From: Nocardia macrotermitis
GTDB taxonomy: Bacteria > Actinomycetota > Actinomycetes > Mycobacteriales > Mycobacteriaceae
DNA length: 64,000 bases
Assembly (NCBI RefSeq): GCF_009604405.1
Contig: NZ_WEGK01000001.1
Location: 434,001 to 498,000, forward strand
Direction of reading: 5' to 3'
How positions within the stretch are numbered: position 1 is the stretch's first letter; the number at the start of each line of letters is the position of its first letter. Below, in pieces: positions 55,374 through 64,000 of the stretch. The notes beneath the pieces were generated by a model. It had not been told where the DNA came from. It ran no database searches and saw only the letters and a program-made list of their open reading frames with translations. Made by a program: the position numbers and the translations under genes.

Positions 55374-55775
55374 ATGAACACCGATCCGACCTTGTCGGTC
55401 ACCCTGCGCGCACCCTTCGGCGATGTCGTGGAGTGGACCCGAAAAGCATTGTCGCAGCAGGGTTTCGGAGTTCTGACCGAGATCGACGTACAGGCCACGC
55501 TGCGTGCGAAACTCGACGCCGACATGGAGAACTACCTCATTCTCGGCGCGTGCAATCCCCCGCTCGCGCATCGGGCACTCGAGTCCGAACGCCGCCTCGG
55601 CCTGCTGCTGCCCTGCAATGTCGTGGTGCGCGACGCCGACGCCGACACGGTGTTGGTGGAGGCCGCCGACCCGCGGATGATGTCGGGCATCATCGACGCT
55701 CCGGCCGTCACCGAGGTCGCCGCGGAGGCGACCGCGCGACTCCAGGCGGTCATCCGCTCACTCGCCGAGAAATAG
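55374..55775 (+). CDS. DUF302 domain protein
   Basis: The 133-residue protein starts at ATG 55374, eight bases after AGGAGG. Family features are LRAPFGDVVEWTRKALSQQGFGVLTEIDV, the NYLILGACNPPLAHRALE segment and LLLPCNVVVRDAD. DUF302 proteins are small alpha/beta domains of unknown function, often near redox or sulfur genes; the conserved Cys in GACNPP and PCNV are notable. It follows the small Cys-rich gene. Confidence 0.9.
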   Translation: MNTDPTLSVTLRAPFGDVVEWTRKALSQQGFGVLTEIDVQATLRAKLDADMENYLILGACNPPLAHRALESERRLGLLLPCNVVVRDADADTVLVEAADPRMMSGIIDAPAVTEVAAEATARLQAVIRSLAEK

Positions 55776-55817
55776 CTGCTCGGCGGTGCGACCGGACGTC
55801 CCGATCGCACTCGCTGC

Positions 55818-57071
55818 TCAGGGGATGACGACCGGCCCGGACACCGGTGCCGGATCGTCGGCCCAGCGGTGACCGGTCTCGCGCGGGGTGCGTCCCTGCT
55901 CGGCCCACGCGGACAGCAGTTCGGCGACCTTGCTGTGCATGATGGTGCGCAGCCGGTCGAAGGAGTTGTCGGGGTTGTCGTCGACCTCGCCGAGCAGCAG
56001 CCACCACGCCCAGGCCACGGCCCCGGCATTGGCGACGAAATCGGGCAGCACCGGGACACCGCGGGCGGCGAGCATTGCTTCGGCCTCCGGTGTGGTGGCG
56101 GCGTTGGCGGCCTCCACGATGACGCGCGCGCGGATGTCGAACGAGTTGTCCGGCGTGATCGCGTACGAGATCGCCGCCGGCACCAGGATATCCGCGTCCA
56201 CGGACAGGATCTCCGCGCGCGGGCGCTGCTCGATTCCCTCCGGCAGTCGCGTGCGGTCGATCTCGCCGAAGCCGTCCCGCAGCTCCAGCAACGCCGGAAC
56301 ATCCAGTCCCGCAGCGCAATACAGCGTGCCCGCGGCGTCGGCCAGGGCCGTGACCGTCATCCCGGCCTCGTGCAGGTAGTAGGCCGCAGCGCCGCCCATG
56401 GTGCCGATGCCCTGGATCGCGACGGTCGTCTGCGCGGGCGACCGGCCCCAGGACACCGCGGCGGCCAGGCAGGCGTGCGCGACACCGTATCCGCCGATCA
56501 CGTCGCCGAGCAGGAAACCGCCGTCGACCGCGGCGTTCAACCCGTTCCGGATCCGTTCCAGGGTGGCGGCCGGATCGGCGGCGCGGCGAATCGCGGCGTG
56601 GTAGCTCTGGCCCAGACCGAGTTTCTCGAAGACCTCGTCGATCAGGTGCTGCGGGACGCCCAGGTCCTCGGCGGTCACCCAGTGCGCGTCGATCCACGGG
56701 CGCATGGCCTCGCAGAACCGCTCCAGCACCTCGATCGCGCGCGGATCCTTCGGGTCGAAGTCGATACCGCCCTTCGCGCCGCCGACCGGCAGTTCGAAGG
56801 TGGCGGTCTTGTTGGCCATACCGCGAGCCAGATCCTCGACCTCGGTCAGCGTGCATCCGGCGCGCATCCGGGTGCCGCCGGTGGCCAGGCCCGATCGCAG
56901 GGTGTGCACGACGAGGTATCCGACCGCGCCGGTGATCGCATCGGTCCAGTGCAGACGCATGTACGGCTCGGGGCGGCGGAGTGCGGGAGTGACGACCGAT
57001 GCGGGTAGCACGGGAACGGGCTGTGTGGTCGCGGGTGGGGTTCCACCGATAGGATCCTGCAAAGTCGTCAC
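55818..57071 (-). CDS. Glu/Leu/Phe/Val dehydrogenase family protein
   Basis: The 417-residue amino-acid dehydrogenase starts at GTG 57071 behind AGGAGGTGAT. The catalytic lysine region is TFELPVGGAKGGIDFDP, the nucleotide-binding motif is VAIQGIGTMGGAAA, and DILVPAAISYAITPDNS is typical. It deaminates an amino acid (glutamate, or a branched-chain or aromatic one) to its keto acid. Length is between leucine and glutamate dehydrogenases. It is divergent from a LysR regulator, which probably controls it. Confidence 0.9.
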   Translation of the reverse strand: MTTLQDPIGGTPPATTQPVPVLPASVVTPALRRPEPYMRLHWTDAITGAVGYLVVHTLRSGLATGGTRMRAGCTLTEVEDLARGMANKTATFELPVGGAKGGIDFDPKDPRAIEVLERFCEAMRPWIDAHWVTAEDLGVPQHLIDEVFEKLGLGQSYHAAIRRAADPAATLERIRNGLNAAVDGGFLLGDVIGGYGVAHACLAAAVSWGRSPAQTTVAIQGIGTMGGAAAYYLHEAGMTVTALADAAGTLYCAAGLDVPALLELRDGFGEIDRTRLPEGIEQRPRAEILSVDADILVPAAISYAITPDNSFDIRARVIVEAANAATTPEAEAMLAARGVPVLPDFVANAGAVAWAWWLLLGEVDDNPDNSFDRLRTIMHSKVAELLSAWAEQGRTPRETGHRWADDPAPVSGPVVIP

Positions 57072-57295
57072 AGCGGATCACCTCCTGTTCATGGTCGTGC
57101 CCGACGCCGCTCGCAGCCTGCGCCCGGGTCGCGTATCTCCCGTTCCGGACCTCGTCGTCCCGCCGAACTCTCCCGTTCGATGCCTCCAGCCTGCGGCTAA
57201 ACCTGTTCTCGCGTCTATTTACGGTTTATTAACAGAGGTGTTCAGCGTTCCTGTAGAGCGCCCGGGCATCGCCCGCGCGGGCATCGCGACGCCTC

Positions 57296-57301
57296 TAGGC
57301 T
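57296..57301 (+). promoter_or_regulatory. -10 element for a leaderless LysR transcript
   Basis: TAGGCT fits TAnnnT and ends seven bases before the ATG at 57309. No ribosome site is present. The AT-rich stretch at 57218-57240 would hold the binding site and the opposite promoter. Confidence 0.45.
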
Positions 57302-57308
57302 CGATGTC

Positions 57309-58268
57309 ATGGATCTGTCGCTGGCCCGACTGCGGATGTTGCGTGAGTTGCACCGGCGCGGCACGATCACCGCGACCGCGAACGCGCTGCACTACACGGC
57401 GTCGGCGGTATCCCAGCAGCTCGCGCAGCTCGAACGCGATGTCGGCACCCGCCTGTTCGAGCGCCGCGGCCGCCGCCTGCAACTCACCGACCTGGGCGTC
57501 CTGCTCGCCGAACACGCCGAGGAGATCCTCGCCGCGGTCGAACGCGCGACCCAGGCCCTCGAGGAGGCCGGTGAATCGGTCACCGCGAAACTCACCGCCG
57601 GTGTGTGGGCGTCGGTGGCCTCGGGCCTGCTCCCCGACGCGCTCACCACTCTCGCCCGCACCCATCCGGGCATTCTGGTGCGCACCAAGGAACTCGCCCC
57701 CGAGACCACGGCCGCCGCGGTCCGCGACGGCGCGCTGGATCTGTCCTTCGTCCTGGACTATTCGAACTACCCGACGACCTGGGACCGGGATCTGCGCCGC
57801 ACCGTCATCGCGGTCGAACGCCTGCACGCCGCCGTACCGGCCGACGCGGTGGCCGTCGCGGGTGTGACGCTCGCGGATCTGGCCGAACACCCGTGGATTC
57901 TCGCGCCCGCGCGGTCGCATTTCGGGCACGCGGTCCGCCTGGCGTTCCAGTCTGCCGGACTCGCGCCCCGGATCGATCACGAGGTGGAAGAGCAGGCGAC
58001 CGCGATGGCGATGGTCGCGGCCGGTCTCGGCGTCACCCTGGTCTCCGACCTGGGCCTGGCGCTGCGTCCGCCCGGCGTCGACATCCTCCCCCTCGGCGAC
58101 ACGCTGACCCGAACCGTATCGCTGGCCTACCGCACCAACACCGCGCGCCGCACCGCCCTGCTCATCGTGGTCGACGCGATCCGCACCGCCGCCGCCGCGA
58201 AGGGCCTGGCCGTCGACCCGACCTCCCCCACCCCACAAGTCGGCGCCCCCGACCTGCGCCTCGGCTGA
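57309..58268 (+). CDS. LysR family transcriptional regulator
   Basis: The 319-residue protein has the N-terminal LysR helix-turn-helix LSLARLRMLRELHRRGTITATANALHYTASAVSQQLAQLERDVG-type region (residues 2-45) followed by a two-lobed effector domain. It is divergent from the amino-acid dehydrogenase gene across 237 bases, the usual position of a LysR target. The frame ends seven bases before the stop of the convergent DUF2785 gene. Confidence 0.93.
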   Translation: MDLSLARLRMLRELHRRGTITATANALHYTASAVSQQLAQLERDVGTRLFERRGRRLQLTDLGVLLAEHAEEILAAVERATQALEEAGESVTAKLTAGVWASVASGLLPDALTTLARTHPGILVRTKELAPETTAAAVRDGALDLSFVLDYSNYPTTWDRDLRRTVIAVERLHAAVPADAVAVAGVTLADLAEHPWILAPARSHFGHAVRLAFQSAGLAPRIDHEVEEQATAMAMVAAGLGVTLVSDLGLALRPPGVDILPLGDTLTRTVSLAYRTNTARRTALLIVVDAIRTAAAAKGLAVDPTSPTPQVGAPDLRLG

Positions 58269-58274
58269 ACGCGA

Positions 58275-59123
58275 TCACCCTAACCAGGGATACGGCATCC
58301 GGAGAATGCCGACGACGCGTTCGGCGACCGCGTCGGCGTGCCGCGGGACGCCGCTGTCCCCCAGTCCACGGGTCAGATGCAGATGCAGCGATTGCAGGGT
58401 GGCGAACGTGTTGGCCGCCCAGGCCGGGCACGGACCGGGCTCCGCCCCGGCGAACGCGTCGTCCAGCACCTCGAACCACGCCAGCGCCCGCGCCCGCGTC
58501 AGCGTGGGAGCGCACAGCACAGCGGTGATCGCGCGCGCCAGACTGGCGTCCTCGAGCTGGTCGTATCGAATGTCGGTGTCGCGGGCGGTCATTCGCCGCG
58601 CGCACAGGCGCAGAATGTCCGGTGCGCGCTCGGGCAGGGCCGTGGCGAACGCGGCCGCGGCGTCCGCACCGTGGGCGAACGCGTGCAACCAGCCCAGGGC
58701 GGGGTCGTGGCCGCGAACGTCGCGTTCGTTCGGATACCACTGCGCGAACGACTCGTACCAGCCTTCGACATCGTCCCCGCAACGGTCGTCACCGCGCGTC
58801 AGGACGACCCGAAGTGCCAGTGCCGCAAAGGATCTGGCCTGTATCTCGGGATGCGCGGTGAGACGCCGCGCCATCGCGTCGCCGAGTCGGGCGAGCTCGG
58901 AGTCCAGGATCCCGCGCCGCGCCCACACCGTCAGCGCGGTGCACCCGTACTCGTCCCGCACCACCGGATCGGCGGCCGCGAGCATCCGCGCCAGGACGTC
59001 GGCCAACCGGGCCGCGTCGATCCCGTCGGGCACCGGCCACTCGGCCCGTGCCACTGTCCGCCAATCGATTCCGCCGATGTCGACGCCGCGATTCCCCACC
59101 CGGCGATGATAGGCCCGGCGCAC
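58275..59123 (-). CDS. DUF2785 family protein
   Basis: The protein has up to 282 residues from GTG 59123; GTG 59099 (VGNRGVDIGG) is an alternative. It is all-helical and Ala-rich: ARLADVLARMLAAADPVVRDEYGCTALTVWA, FAALALRVVLTRGDD, LGWLHAFAHGADAAAAFA, and LRMPYPWLG at the end. The pattern matches DUF2785, whose role is unknown. No signal peptide or membrane segment. Confidence 0.82.
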   Translation of the reverse strand: MRRAYHRRVGNRGVDIGGIDWRTVARAEWPVPDGIDAARLADVLARMLAAADPVVRDEYGCTALTVWARRGILDSELARLGDAMARRLTAHPEIQARSFAALALRVVLTRGDDRCGDDVEGWYESFAQWYPNERDVRGHDPALGWLHAFAHGADAAAAFATALPERAPDILRLCARRMTARDTDIRYDQLEDASLARAITAVLCAPTLTRARALAWFEVLDDAFAGAEPGPCPAWAANTFATLQSLHLHLTRGLGDSGVPRHADAVAERVVGILRMPYPWLG

Positions 59124-59155
59124 GGACGCGCGTTCGGCGCGCGGAATCGCTCGGG

Positions 59156-59323
59156 TCAGGAACCCTTGACGAACCTCAGGTAGAACCCGCCGAAGAGCAG
59201 GACGATGCCGACGTTCACCATCAGGCGCGCCCAGAAGTGGTTACGGAAGAACAGGACGTCCACGCCGACGATGACGACGATCATCGCCAGCACGTAGAGC
59301 ACGATGGTCACCTGCCTGCTCAT
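59156..59323 (-). CDS. Small two-segment membrane protein (55 aa)
   Basis: From ATG 59323 to TGA 59156 the minus strand encodes a 55-residue protein: MSRQVTIVLYVLAMIVVIVG, then a short polar turn with FFRNHFWARLM, then NVGIVLLFGGFYLRFVKGS. Two membrane segments of about 20 residues are evident. A GAGAG sequence precedes the start. Codon use is G/C at nearly all third positions. It looks like the small conserved membrane proteins common in Mycobacteriales; function unknown. Confidence 0.75.
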   Translation of the reverse strand: MSRQVTIVLYVLAMIVVIVGVDVLFFRNHFWARLMVNVGIVLLFGGFYLRFVKGS

Positions 59324-59407
59324 GCTCTCGTTCTACACCCATTTCGCCGGGCGGTGGGCGAGCCGCCGCAACTCCCGGCGATCAGCCGGTCGGGATCGAC
59401 GCCGTGC

Positions 59408-60187
59408 TCAGGACGGGTCGAGGGATTCGATCCGGGCCAGGGTTCGGACGCCGCCGGAGACTTCGAGTTGTATGTGCAGGGCGGTGTCGTCCGGCCAGGT
59501 GCGGATCAGGACGTCGTCGCCCGCCATGACCGGTCCGGCGTGTTCGAGGATGACGCGGTACGGCGATGTTCGAGGGAAGCGGGCCAGCGCCTCCTCGATC
59601 GCCTCCCAGTGCACGGCATTGTTGACGTGCCCGTAGCGGTCGACATCGGTGACCCGCAACGGAAATCGCCAGCATTCGCCCTCGGCGTCGGTCCGCTCGG
59701 CGAGTGCGGCGCGCCAGCGCAGCCGATGTTCCGTGGTGGCCGCGAGCATGGGGGCCATGAACCGGTCGCTCATCCGGGCGGGGCGGCCGGCCTCGAGATC
59801 CACGTGGATGAGGAACATCTCCGATTCGACCAGTCCCCCGTTCTCACCGCGGACCTGGATGCGCATATTGCACCACCGATTCGACAGCGCGGACGGCCAG
59901 CGCCGCAGGTGCACCCGATCGCCGAATCCGATCGGCTCGAGCACATCGATCACGGTGCGCCGCACGATCCATCCCTGATGCAGATCCCCCTCCTCCACCG
60001 CCTGCAAATGGTCGTATCCCACGTCCTGGAGGTATCGGGCCATCGCGTCGAGCCGCAACCGCGCCTCGACGTCGGTATCGCCCAGCCGTACCGGCCACTC
60101 GACGTGGAACGCCCGGCTCTCGTCACCGCACGGTGGCAGTGGAAATGCGATACTCGCGAACCGATCGACCGTAGCTGTGGTGCTCAT
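59408..60187 (-). CDS. Acyl-ACP thioesterase
   Basis: The 259-residue protein starts at ATG 60187, five to six bases after AAAGGAG; the frame opens further upstream but without need. It has two hotdog halves: FHVEWPVRLGDTDVEARLRLDAMARYLQD with a catalytic-type Asp, and RVTDVDRYGHVNNAVHWEAIEEAL with the Asn-His pair typical of acyl-ACP thioesterases. It should release fatty acids from acyl-carrier protein. It is divergent from the LVIVD-repeat gene. Confidence 0.9.
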   Translation of the reverse strand: MSTTATVDRFASIAFPLPPCGDESRAFHVEWPVRLGDTDVEARLRLDAMARYLQDVGYDHLQAVEEGDLHQGWIVRRTVIDVLEPIGFGDRVHLRRWPSALSNRWCNMRIQVRGENGGLVESEMFLIHVDLEAGRPARMSDRFMAPMLAATTEHRLRWRAALAERTDAEGECWRFPLRVTDVDRYGHVNNAVHWEAIEEALARFPRTSPYRVILEHAGPVMAGDDVLIRTWPDDTALHIQLEVSGGVRTLARIESLDPS

Positions 60188-60389
60188 GAACGCTCCTTTC
60201 GCAGGTCCCAGGCGAGCGTACCGATCGGGCCGACCGGTCGGCCATCCCGGCACCGGACCCCGGCCCGTCATTCCACGAAAACGAACCTACCGACCAGTCA
60301 GGTGAGCTACCGTTTCGGATTGTCGATGTCAAGGACGATTCATCGTCCGCGCACGGCACGAAACCGGCTGAGAGGTTGGGGGTTCCGCA

Positions 60390-61967
60390 ATGTGGCGGTT
60401 CACGGGAGTTCGGCGGTCCAAACCGGTCGTGGTGGTGTTGGCGGCACTGCTCGCGGCGGCGACACTGCCGCTCGGCGGCGCGTCGGCGGATCTGCAATCC
60501 GATATCGCCACGCAGGTGCAGCAGTTCCTCGACGTCGGGACGACCGCGGTGCCGCGCGCGAACTGCGGACCGGGCTCGCTACCGGAAACCGGTATGCAGG
60601 GCGACGTCTCGGCCGCGGACCGCGACAGCGGCCGCAGCAAACAGGGCTACCGCTGCAACATCTCGATGGTCGGCGGCTACACCGGCCGCGGTGCGGGCAT
60701 CACCTCCACCACGTTCGACCACTGCTCCTACACCGGCTCGTTCTTCCCCGGCAACATCCTGGGCCCGGCGCAGGGCGTGCAGGTGCTCGACGTGTCGGAT
60801 CCGGCGCATCCGGTCCTGACCGCCACCCTCACCGAACCGGCGATGCTGGCGGGCACCTGGGAGAGCCTGAAGGTCAACACCAAGCGAAAGTTGTTGGTGG
60901 GCACCGGCGTTCCGTTCCTGGAAGGCGCCGGACTGCTGTCGGTCTACGACATCTCCGACTGCGCGCATCCCCGGCTGCTCAATCCCGGTCCGGGCACCAA
61001 TCTCGCCATGCCGCTGCCGATCACGACACACGAGGGCGGTTTCTCCCCCGACGGCCGCACCTACTGGGCCTCGGGTATCGCACCCGGTTTCATCAGCGCG
61101 GTCGACCTCACCGATCCGTCGAATCCGCACGTGATCTGGCAGGGTATGACCGGTATCGAGGCGCACGGGTTCGGGATCAGCCCCGACGGCAACCGGATGT
61201 ATCTGTCGGCCCTGGCCGGATTCACCGTGCTCGATATCAGCGCGGTCCAGCGGCGCGATCCGAACCCGCAGGTCAACCACATCGGCCGGGTGTTCTGGAC
61301 CGACGGCTGGGCCACCCAGCACAGCATTCCGGTCACCTACGGCGGCAAACCGTATCTGTTCACCGTCGACGAGGCGGGCGCGGGCGGGGTGAAGCTCGTG
61401 GACATCTCCGACGAGCGAAATCCGCGCGTGGTCGACAAGATCAAGCTCCAGATCAACCTGCCCGACAATCTGGACAGCCAGCTCGCCTCCTCGATGGGCG
61501 GTTCGGTGTTCTCCTACGATCCGCACTACTGCGCGGCCGACCGCCCGGACAATCCGACCGCGCTGGCGTGCGGCTGGGAGTCCTCGGGCATCCGGGTGTT
61601 CGACGTGCGAGATCCGTTCCACGCCCGCGAGATCGCGTACTACAACCCGCCCGCGCGCACGGGACAGAACCTGAATCTGTGGAACTCCCCGCACGCGCTC
61701 GCGTCGTTGATCGGACCGCCCGCGCTGGAGGGCTTCTCGATGGCCCGCGCGGTACTGGACGGCAAATTCGATCCGGCACAGGCACTTTCGCCGCGGACGG
61801 GCATGCTGGCCTTCGGGGATCTGTCCACGGATTGGTGTTTCGCGCCGCCGGAGTGGCACGGCAGCCAGCTGTGGACCACCTGTAACGACAACGGCTTCAT
61901 GGTCCTGCAGCTCGACAACGGCGTGTATTCGCCTCCGGCGGACCAGCATTCGATCGTGGGGTCCTGA
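60390..61967 (+). CDS. Exported LVIVD-repeat beta-propeller protein
   Basis: The 525-residue protein begins with a signal peptide (WRFTGVRRSKPVVVVLAALLAAATLPLGGASA). The body has LVIVD-type propeller strands (GVQVLDVSDPAHPVL, GLLSVYDISDCAHPRLL, GVKLVDISDERNPRVV, GIRVFDVRDPFHAREIAYYNPP), each ending in a D(I/V)SDP-like turn. Six cysteines suggest disulfides in the exported protein. Function is unknown. The next gene starts within its stop (TGATG), so the two are made together. Confidence 0.88.
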   Translation: MWRFTGVRRSKPVVVVLAALLAAATLPLGGASADLQSDIATQVQQFLDVGTTAVPRANCGPGSLPETGMQGDVSAADRDSGRSKQGYRCNISMVGGYTGRGAGITSTTFDHCSYTGSFFPGNILGPAQGVQVLDVSDPAHPVLTATLTEPAMLAGTWESLKVNTKRKLLVGTGVPFLEGAGLLSVYDISDCAHPRLLNPGPGTNLAMPLPITTHEGGFSPDGRTYWASGIAPGFISAVDLTDPSNPHVIWQGMTGIEAHGFGISPDGNRMYLSALAGFTVLDISAVQRRDPNPQVNHIGRVFWTDGWATQHSIPVTYGGKPYLFTVDEAGAGGVKLVDISDERNPRVVDKIKLQINLPDNLDSQLASSMGGSVFSYDPHYCAADRPDNPTALACGWESSGIRVFDVRDPFHAREIAYYNPPARTGQNLNLWNSPHALASLIGPPALEGFSMARAVLDGKFDPAQALSPRTGMLAFGDLSTDWCFAPPEWHGSQLWTTCNDNGFMVLQLDNGVYSPPADQHSIVGS

Positions 61968-62647
61968 TGGACCGTGGCTGGGCACGGCTGGGCGGGCGAG
62001 CCTACCGCGTCGCCGCCTACGCCGCGACGGCACTGATCCTGCTGGTGATCGGCGCGGCGCTGCGGCCGGTGATCCTGCCCGAACATCCCACGCCCACACC
62101 GATTCTCAACGACGTCGAGATCGGCTTCGCCCAGGATATGGTCACCCACCACGAGCAGGCGCTGTTCCTGGTGCAACGCCTGGATCCCGGGGCCGACCCG
62201 ACGGTGCTTCGACTGGCCCAGCAGATCGATCAGTCCCAGCGGGTGGAGATCGGCACCATGCTCGGCTGGTTGCGACTGGCCGGAGCCGCACCGATGTCGA
62301 ATCATCCGATGGCCTGGATGCACAACGGAACCACCACCGCGGCAACACATTCCGGCATGTCCATGACCACCGCGACGACATCCGCGGCAACCACCATGCC
62401 CGGTAGGGCCACCCAGGCCCAGCTCGACGCCCTCGCCGCCGCCCGCGGCCGCGACGCCGCGGTCCTGTTCCTGCAGTTGATGTATCGCCACCACCTCGGC
62501 GGCATCACCATGGCCCGGGCCGCGGATCGCGCGCTACCTTCCGGCGCGGTCAAGGAACAGGCCCGCGCCATGATCACCGGCCAGAGCCAGGAGGTCGGTA
62601 TGATCACCTACCTGCTCTCCCAGCTCGGCGCGCAACCGCTGCCCTGA
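61967..62647 (+). CDS. Membrane-anchored DUF305 protein
   Basis: The 226-residue protein has one N-terminal membrane segment (AAYAATALILLVIGAALRPVIL) and an outside part with two DUF305 halves: IGFAQDMVTHHEQALFLVQRLD and LFLQLMYRHHLGGITMARAAD. The His-His and Met pairs resemble ferritin-like or copper-binding DUF305 proteins, and a Met/His/Thr-rich linker lies between. Copper binding is a possibility not shown. Overlap with the LVIVD gene marks a two-gene unit. Confidence 0.9.
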   Translation: MDRGWARLGGRAYRVAAYAATALILLVIGAALRPVILPEHPTPTPILNDVEIGFAQDMVTHHEQALFLVQRLDPGADPTVLRLAQQIDQSQRVEIGTMLGWLRLAGAAPMSNHPMAWMHNGTTTAATHSGMSMTTATTSAATTMPGRATQAQLDALAAARGRDAAVLFLQLMYRHHLGGITMARAADRALPSGAVKEQARAMITGQSQEVGMITYLLSQLGAQPLP

Positions 62648-62789
62648 CCCTCCGGCCCTGATCGAAACCGACGTTCGCGCGCCACGATGTGGCGAAGATC
62701 GGCGTGGGGTAGGTACCAACCGGCTATTACCGCCGAGTAACATGACGGTCGTACTTTTTCCATCCGGCTTTCTCGAAATGAGGCAGTAG

Positions 62790-64000
62790 ATGACAGAGCG
62801 GATTCAGGTCGGCGGGCTTCAGGTGGCAGGCGTTCTCCACGACTTCGTGCAGAACCAGGCGCTCCCCGGCACCGGCGTAGATTCCGCCGCGTTCTGGACC
62901 GGTGCCGAGCAGGTCATCAACGACCTCGCCCCGCGCAACCGTGCCCTGCTGACCGAACGCGACGAGATCCAGGGCAAGCTCGACGCCTGGCATGCCGAGA
63001 ACCCCGGCACCGGGTACGACAAGGCCGCCTACAAGCAGTTCCTGACCGAGATCGGCTACCTGCGTCCCGAGCCCGCCGATTTCGCCATTGATACGCAGAA
63101 CGTGGACGACGAGATCGCCACCACCGCGGGCCCGCAGCTGGTGGTGCCGGTGATGAACGCGCGCTTCGCGATCAACGCCGCCAACGCGCGCTGGGGCTCG
63201 CTCTACGACGCGCTGTACGGCACCGACGCCATCCCGGAGACCGGCGGCGCGGAGAAGGGCAGCGGCTACAACAAGGTTCGCGGTGACAAGGTCATCGAGT
63301 GGGCCCGCAACTTCCTCGACGACGCGGTCCCGCTGATCACCGGCTCGCACATCGGCTCGCAGGCGTACAAGATCGTCGACGGCGAGCTCGAGGTGACCCT
63401 CGAGGACGGCACCGACATCGGCCTGGCCGACGCCTCGGCGCTGGTGGGCTACCTCGGCACTCCCGATTCTCCGACCTCGATCCTGTTGCGCCACAACGGT
63501 TTGCACATCGAGATCCAGATCGACCCGTCCTCCCCGATCGGCAGCACCGACACCGCCGGGGTCAAGGACGTGGTGCTCGAGTCCGCGGTCACCACGATCA
63601 TGGACTTCGAGGATTCGGTCGCCGCGGTCGACGCCGAGGACAAGGTCCTGGGCTACACCAACTGGCTGGGCCTGATGAAGGGCGATCTGGCCGAAGAGGT
63701 CGCCAAGGGCGGCAAGACCTTCACCCGCACCATGAACCCGGACCGCGTCTACACCGGGCTGGACGGGAAAGACGTTGTGCTGCACGGCCGTTCACTGCTG
63801 TTCGTGCGCAACGTCGGGCACCTGATGACCAGCGACGCGATCCTGGACGCCAACGGCGACGAGGTGCCCGAGGGCATCCTGGACGCGCTGTTCACCTCCC
63901 TGGCCGCGATCCACAGCCTGCGCGGCGAGGCCCGGGTCTCCAACTCGCGCACCGGTTCGGTCTACATCGTCAAGCCCAAGATGCACGGCCCGGACGAGGT
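62790..64000 (+). CDS. glcB: Malate synthase G (partial, runs off right edge)
   Basis: The first 403 codons of malate synthase G are present; the full protein has about 725 residues. It condenses glyoxylate and acetyl-CoA to malate in the glyoxylate shunt. Signatures are [21 protein letters not shown], the insert ([31 protein letters not shown]), [16 protein letters not shown], and [19 protein letters not shown] with active-site residues. The C-terminal catalytic half lies beyond the window. ATG 62790 has GAGG six bases upstream. It matches the M. tuberculosis glcB position (Rv1837c). Confidence 0.97.
   Translation, partial: MTERIQVGGLQVAGVLHDFVQNQALPGTGVDSAAFWTGAEQVINDLAPRNRALLTERDEIQGKLDAWHAENPGTGYDKAAYKQFLTEIGYLRPEPADFAIDTQNVDDEIATTAGPQLVVPVMNARFAINAANARWGSLYDALYGTDAIPETGGAEKGSGYNKVRGDKVIEWARNFLDDAVPLITGSHIGSQAYKIVDGELEVTLEDGTDIGLADASALVGYLGTPDSPTSILLRHNGLHIEIQIDPSSPIGSTDTAGVKDVVLESAVTTIMDFEDSVAAVDAEDKVLGYTNWLGLMKGDLAEEVAKGGKTFTRTMNPDRVYTGLDGKDVVLHGRSLLFVRNVGHLMTSDAILDANGDEVPEGILDALFTSLAAIHSLRGEARVSNSRTGSVYIVKPKMHGPDE

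Overview
The window is high-GC actinobacterial DNA, most likely from Nocardia or a close relative in the Mycobacteriales. The gene order ndh ... ureD/G/F ... ureC/B/A - PaaI-type thioesterase - blaI - M56 peptidase - guaB1 - two CNNM/CorC genes ... glcB follows, with insertions, the order known in Mycobacterium tuberculosis from Rv1854c (ndh) to Rv1837c (glcB). Frequent GTG starts, many ATGA start/stop overlaps, probable leaderless starts, an F420-type reductase, IdeR-like iron boxes and many TetR regulators agree with this. No rRNA, tRNA or CRISPR array was recognised.

Layout. 1-3.5 kb (minus): a two-gene membrane module, an SPFH/band-7 protein with a C-terminal GYF_2-type domain and, downstream, a proline-rich zinc-ribbon membrane protein resembling Bacillus YdjI/YdjG. 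3.6-6.9 kb: a short-chain dehydrogenase and a succinate-semialdehyde-type aldehyde dehydrogenase, divergent from a TetR regulator across a clear palindrome. 7.0-15.8 kb: recC-recB-recD, coupled by ATGA overlaps. 16.3-21.4 kb: a small protein, a secreted beta-lactamase-like hydrolase, a cytochrome P450 with divergent TetR, and ndh.

21.5-32.8 kb is an accessory sugar/sugar-acid region. It holds a lipoprotein aldose 1-epimerase, a Rieske-oxygenase remnant, a TetR, a CUT2 ABC importer with an enolase-superfamily dehydratase, a damaged TnpB, and a DgoR-like FadR/GntR regulator followed by an unknown protein, a zinc dehydrogenase and an SMP-30 lactonase. A 16-base palindrome-related word in front of the regulator recurs exactly in front of the epimerase, suggesting one regulon.

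33.0-41.5 kb: the urease genes, split into ureFGD and ureABC by an O-methyltransferase and a TetR/MFS drug-efflux pair. 41.6-42.4 kb: a FhuF-like gene between two IdeR-like boxes that lacks its usual [2Fe-2S] tail. 42.5-45.8 kb: blaI, an M56 peptidase and a DEAD-box helicase whose stop codon lies inside a roughly 120-bp tandem repeat. 45.9-51.6 kb: DUF1992, guaB1 (GMP reductase type), then a long structured leader in front of two overlapping CNNM/CorC genes and a third overlapping gene.

51.6-64 kb: an F420-type reductase, a TetR/aldo-keto reductase pair with two operators, a frameshifted CMD/AhpD pseudogene, small proteins, a glutamate-type dehydrogenase divergent from a LysR regulator, an acyl-ACP thioesterase, an exported LVIVD-repeat protein coupled to a DUF305 protein, and the 5' two thirds of malate synthase G.

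The strongest candidates for something undescribed are the structured leader at about 48.0-48.2 kb, the SPFH-GYF/proline-rich pair at the left edge, and the sugar-acid regulon with its unidentified enzyme.
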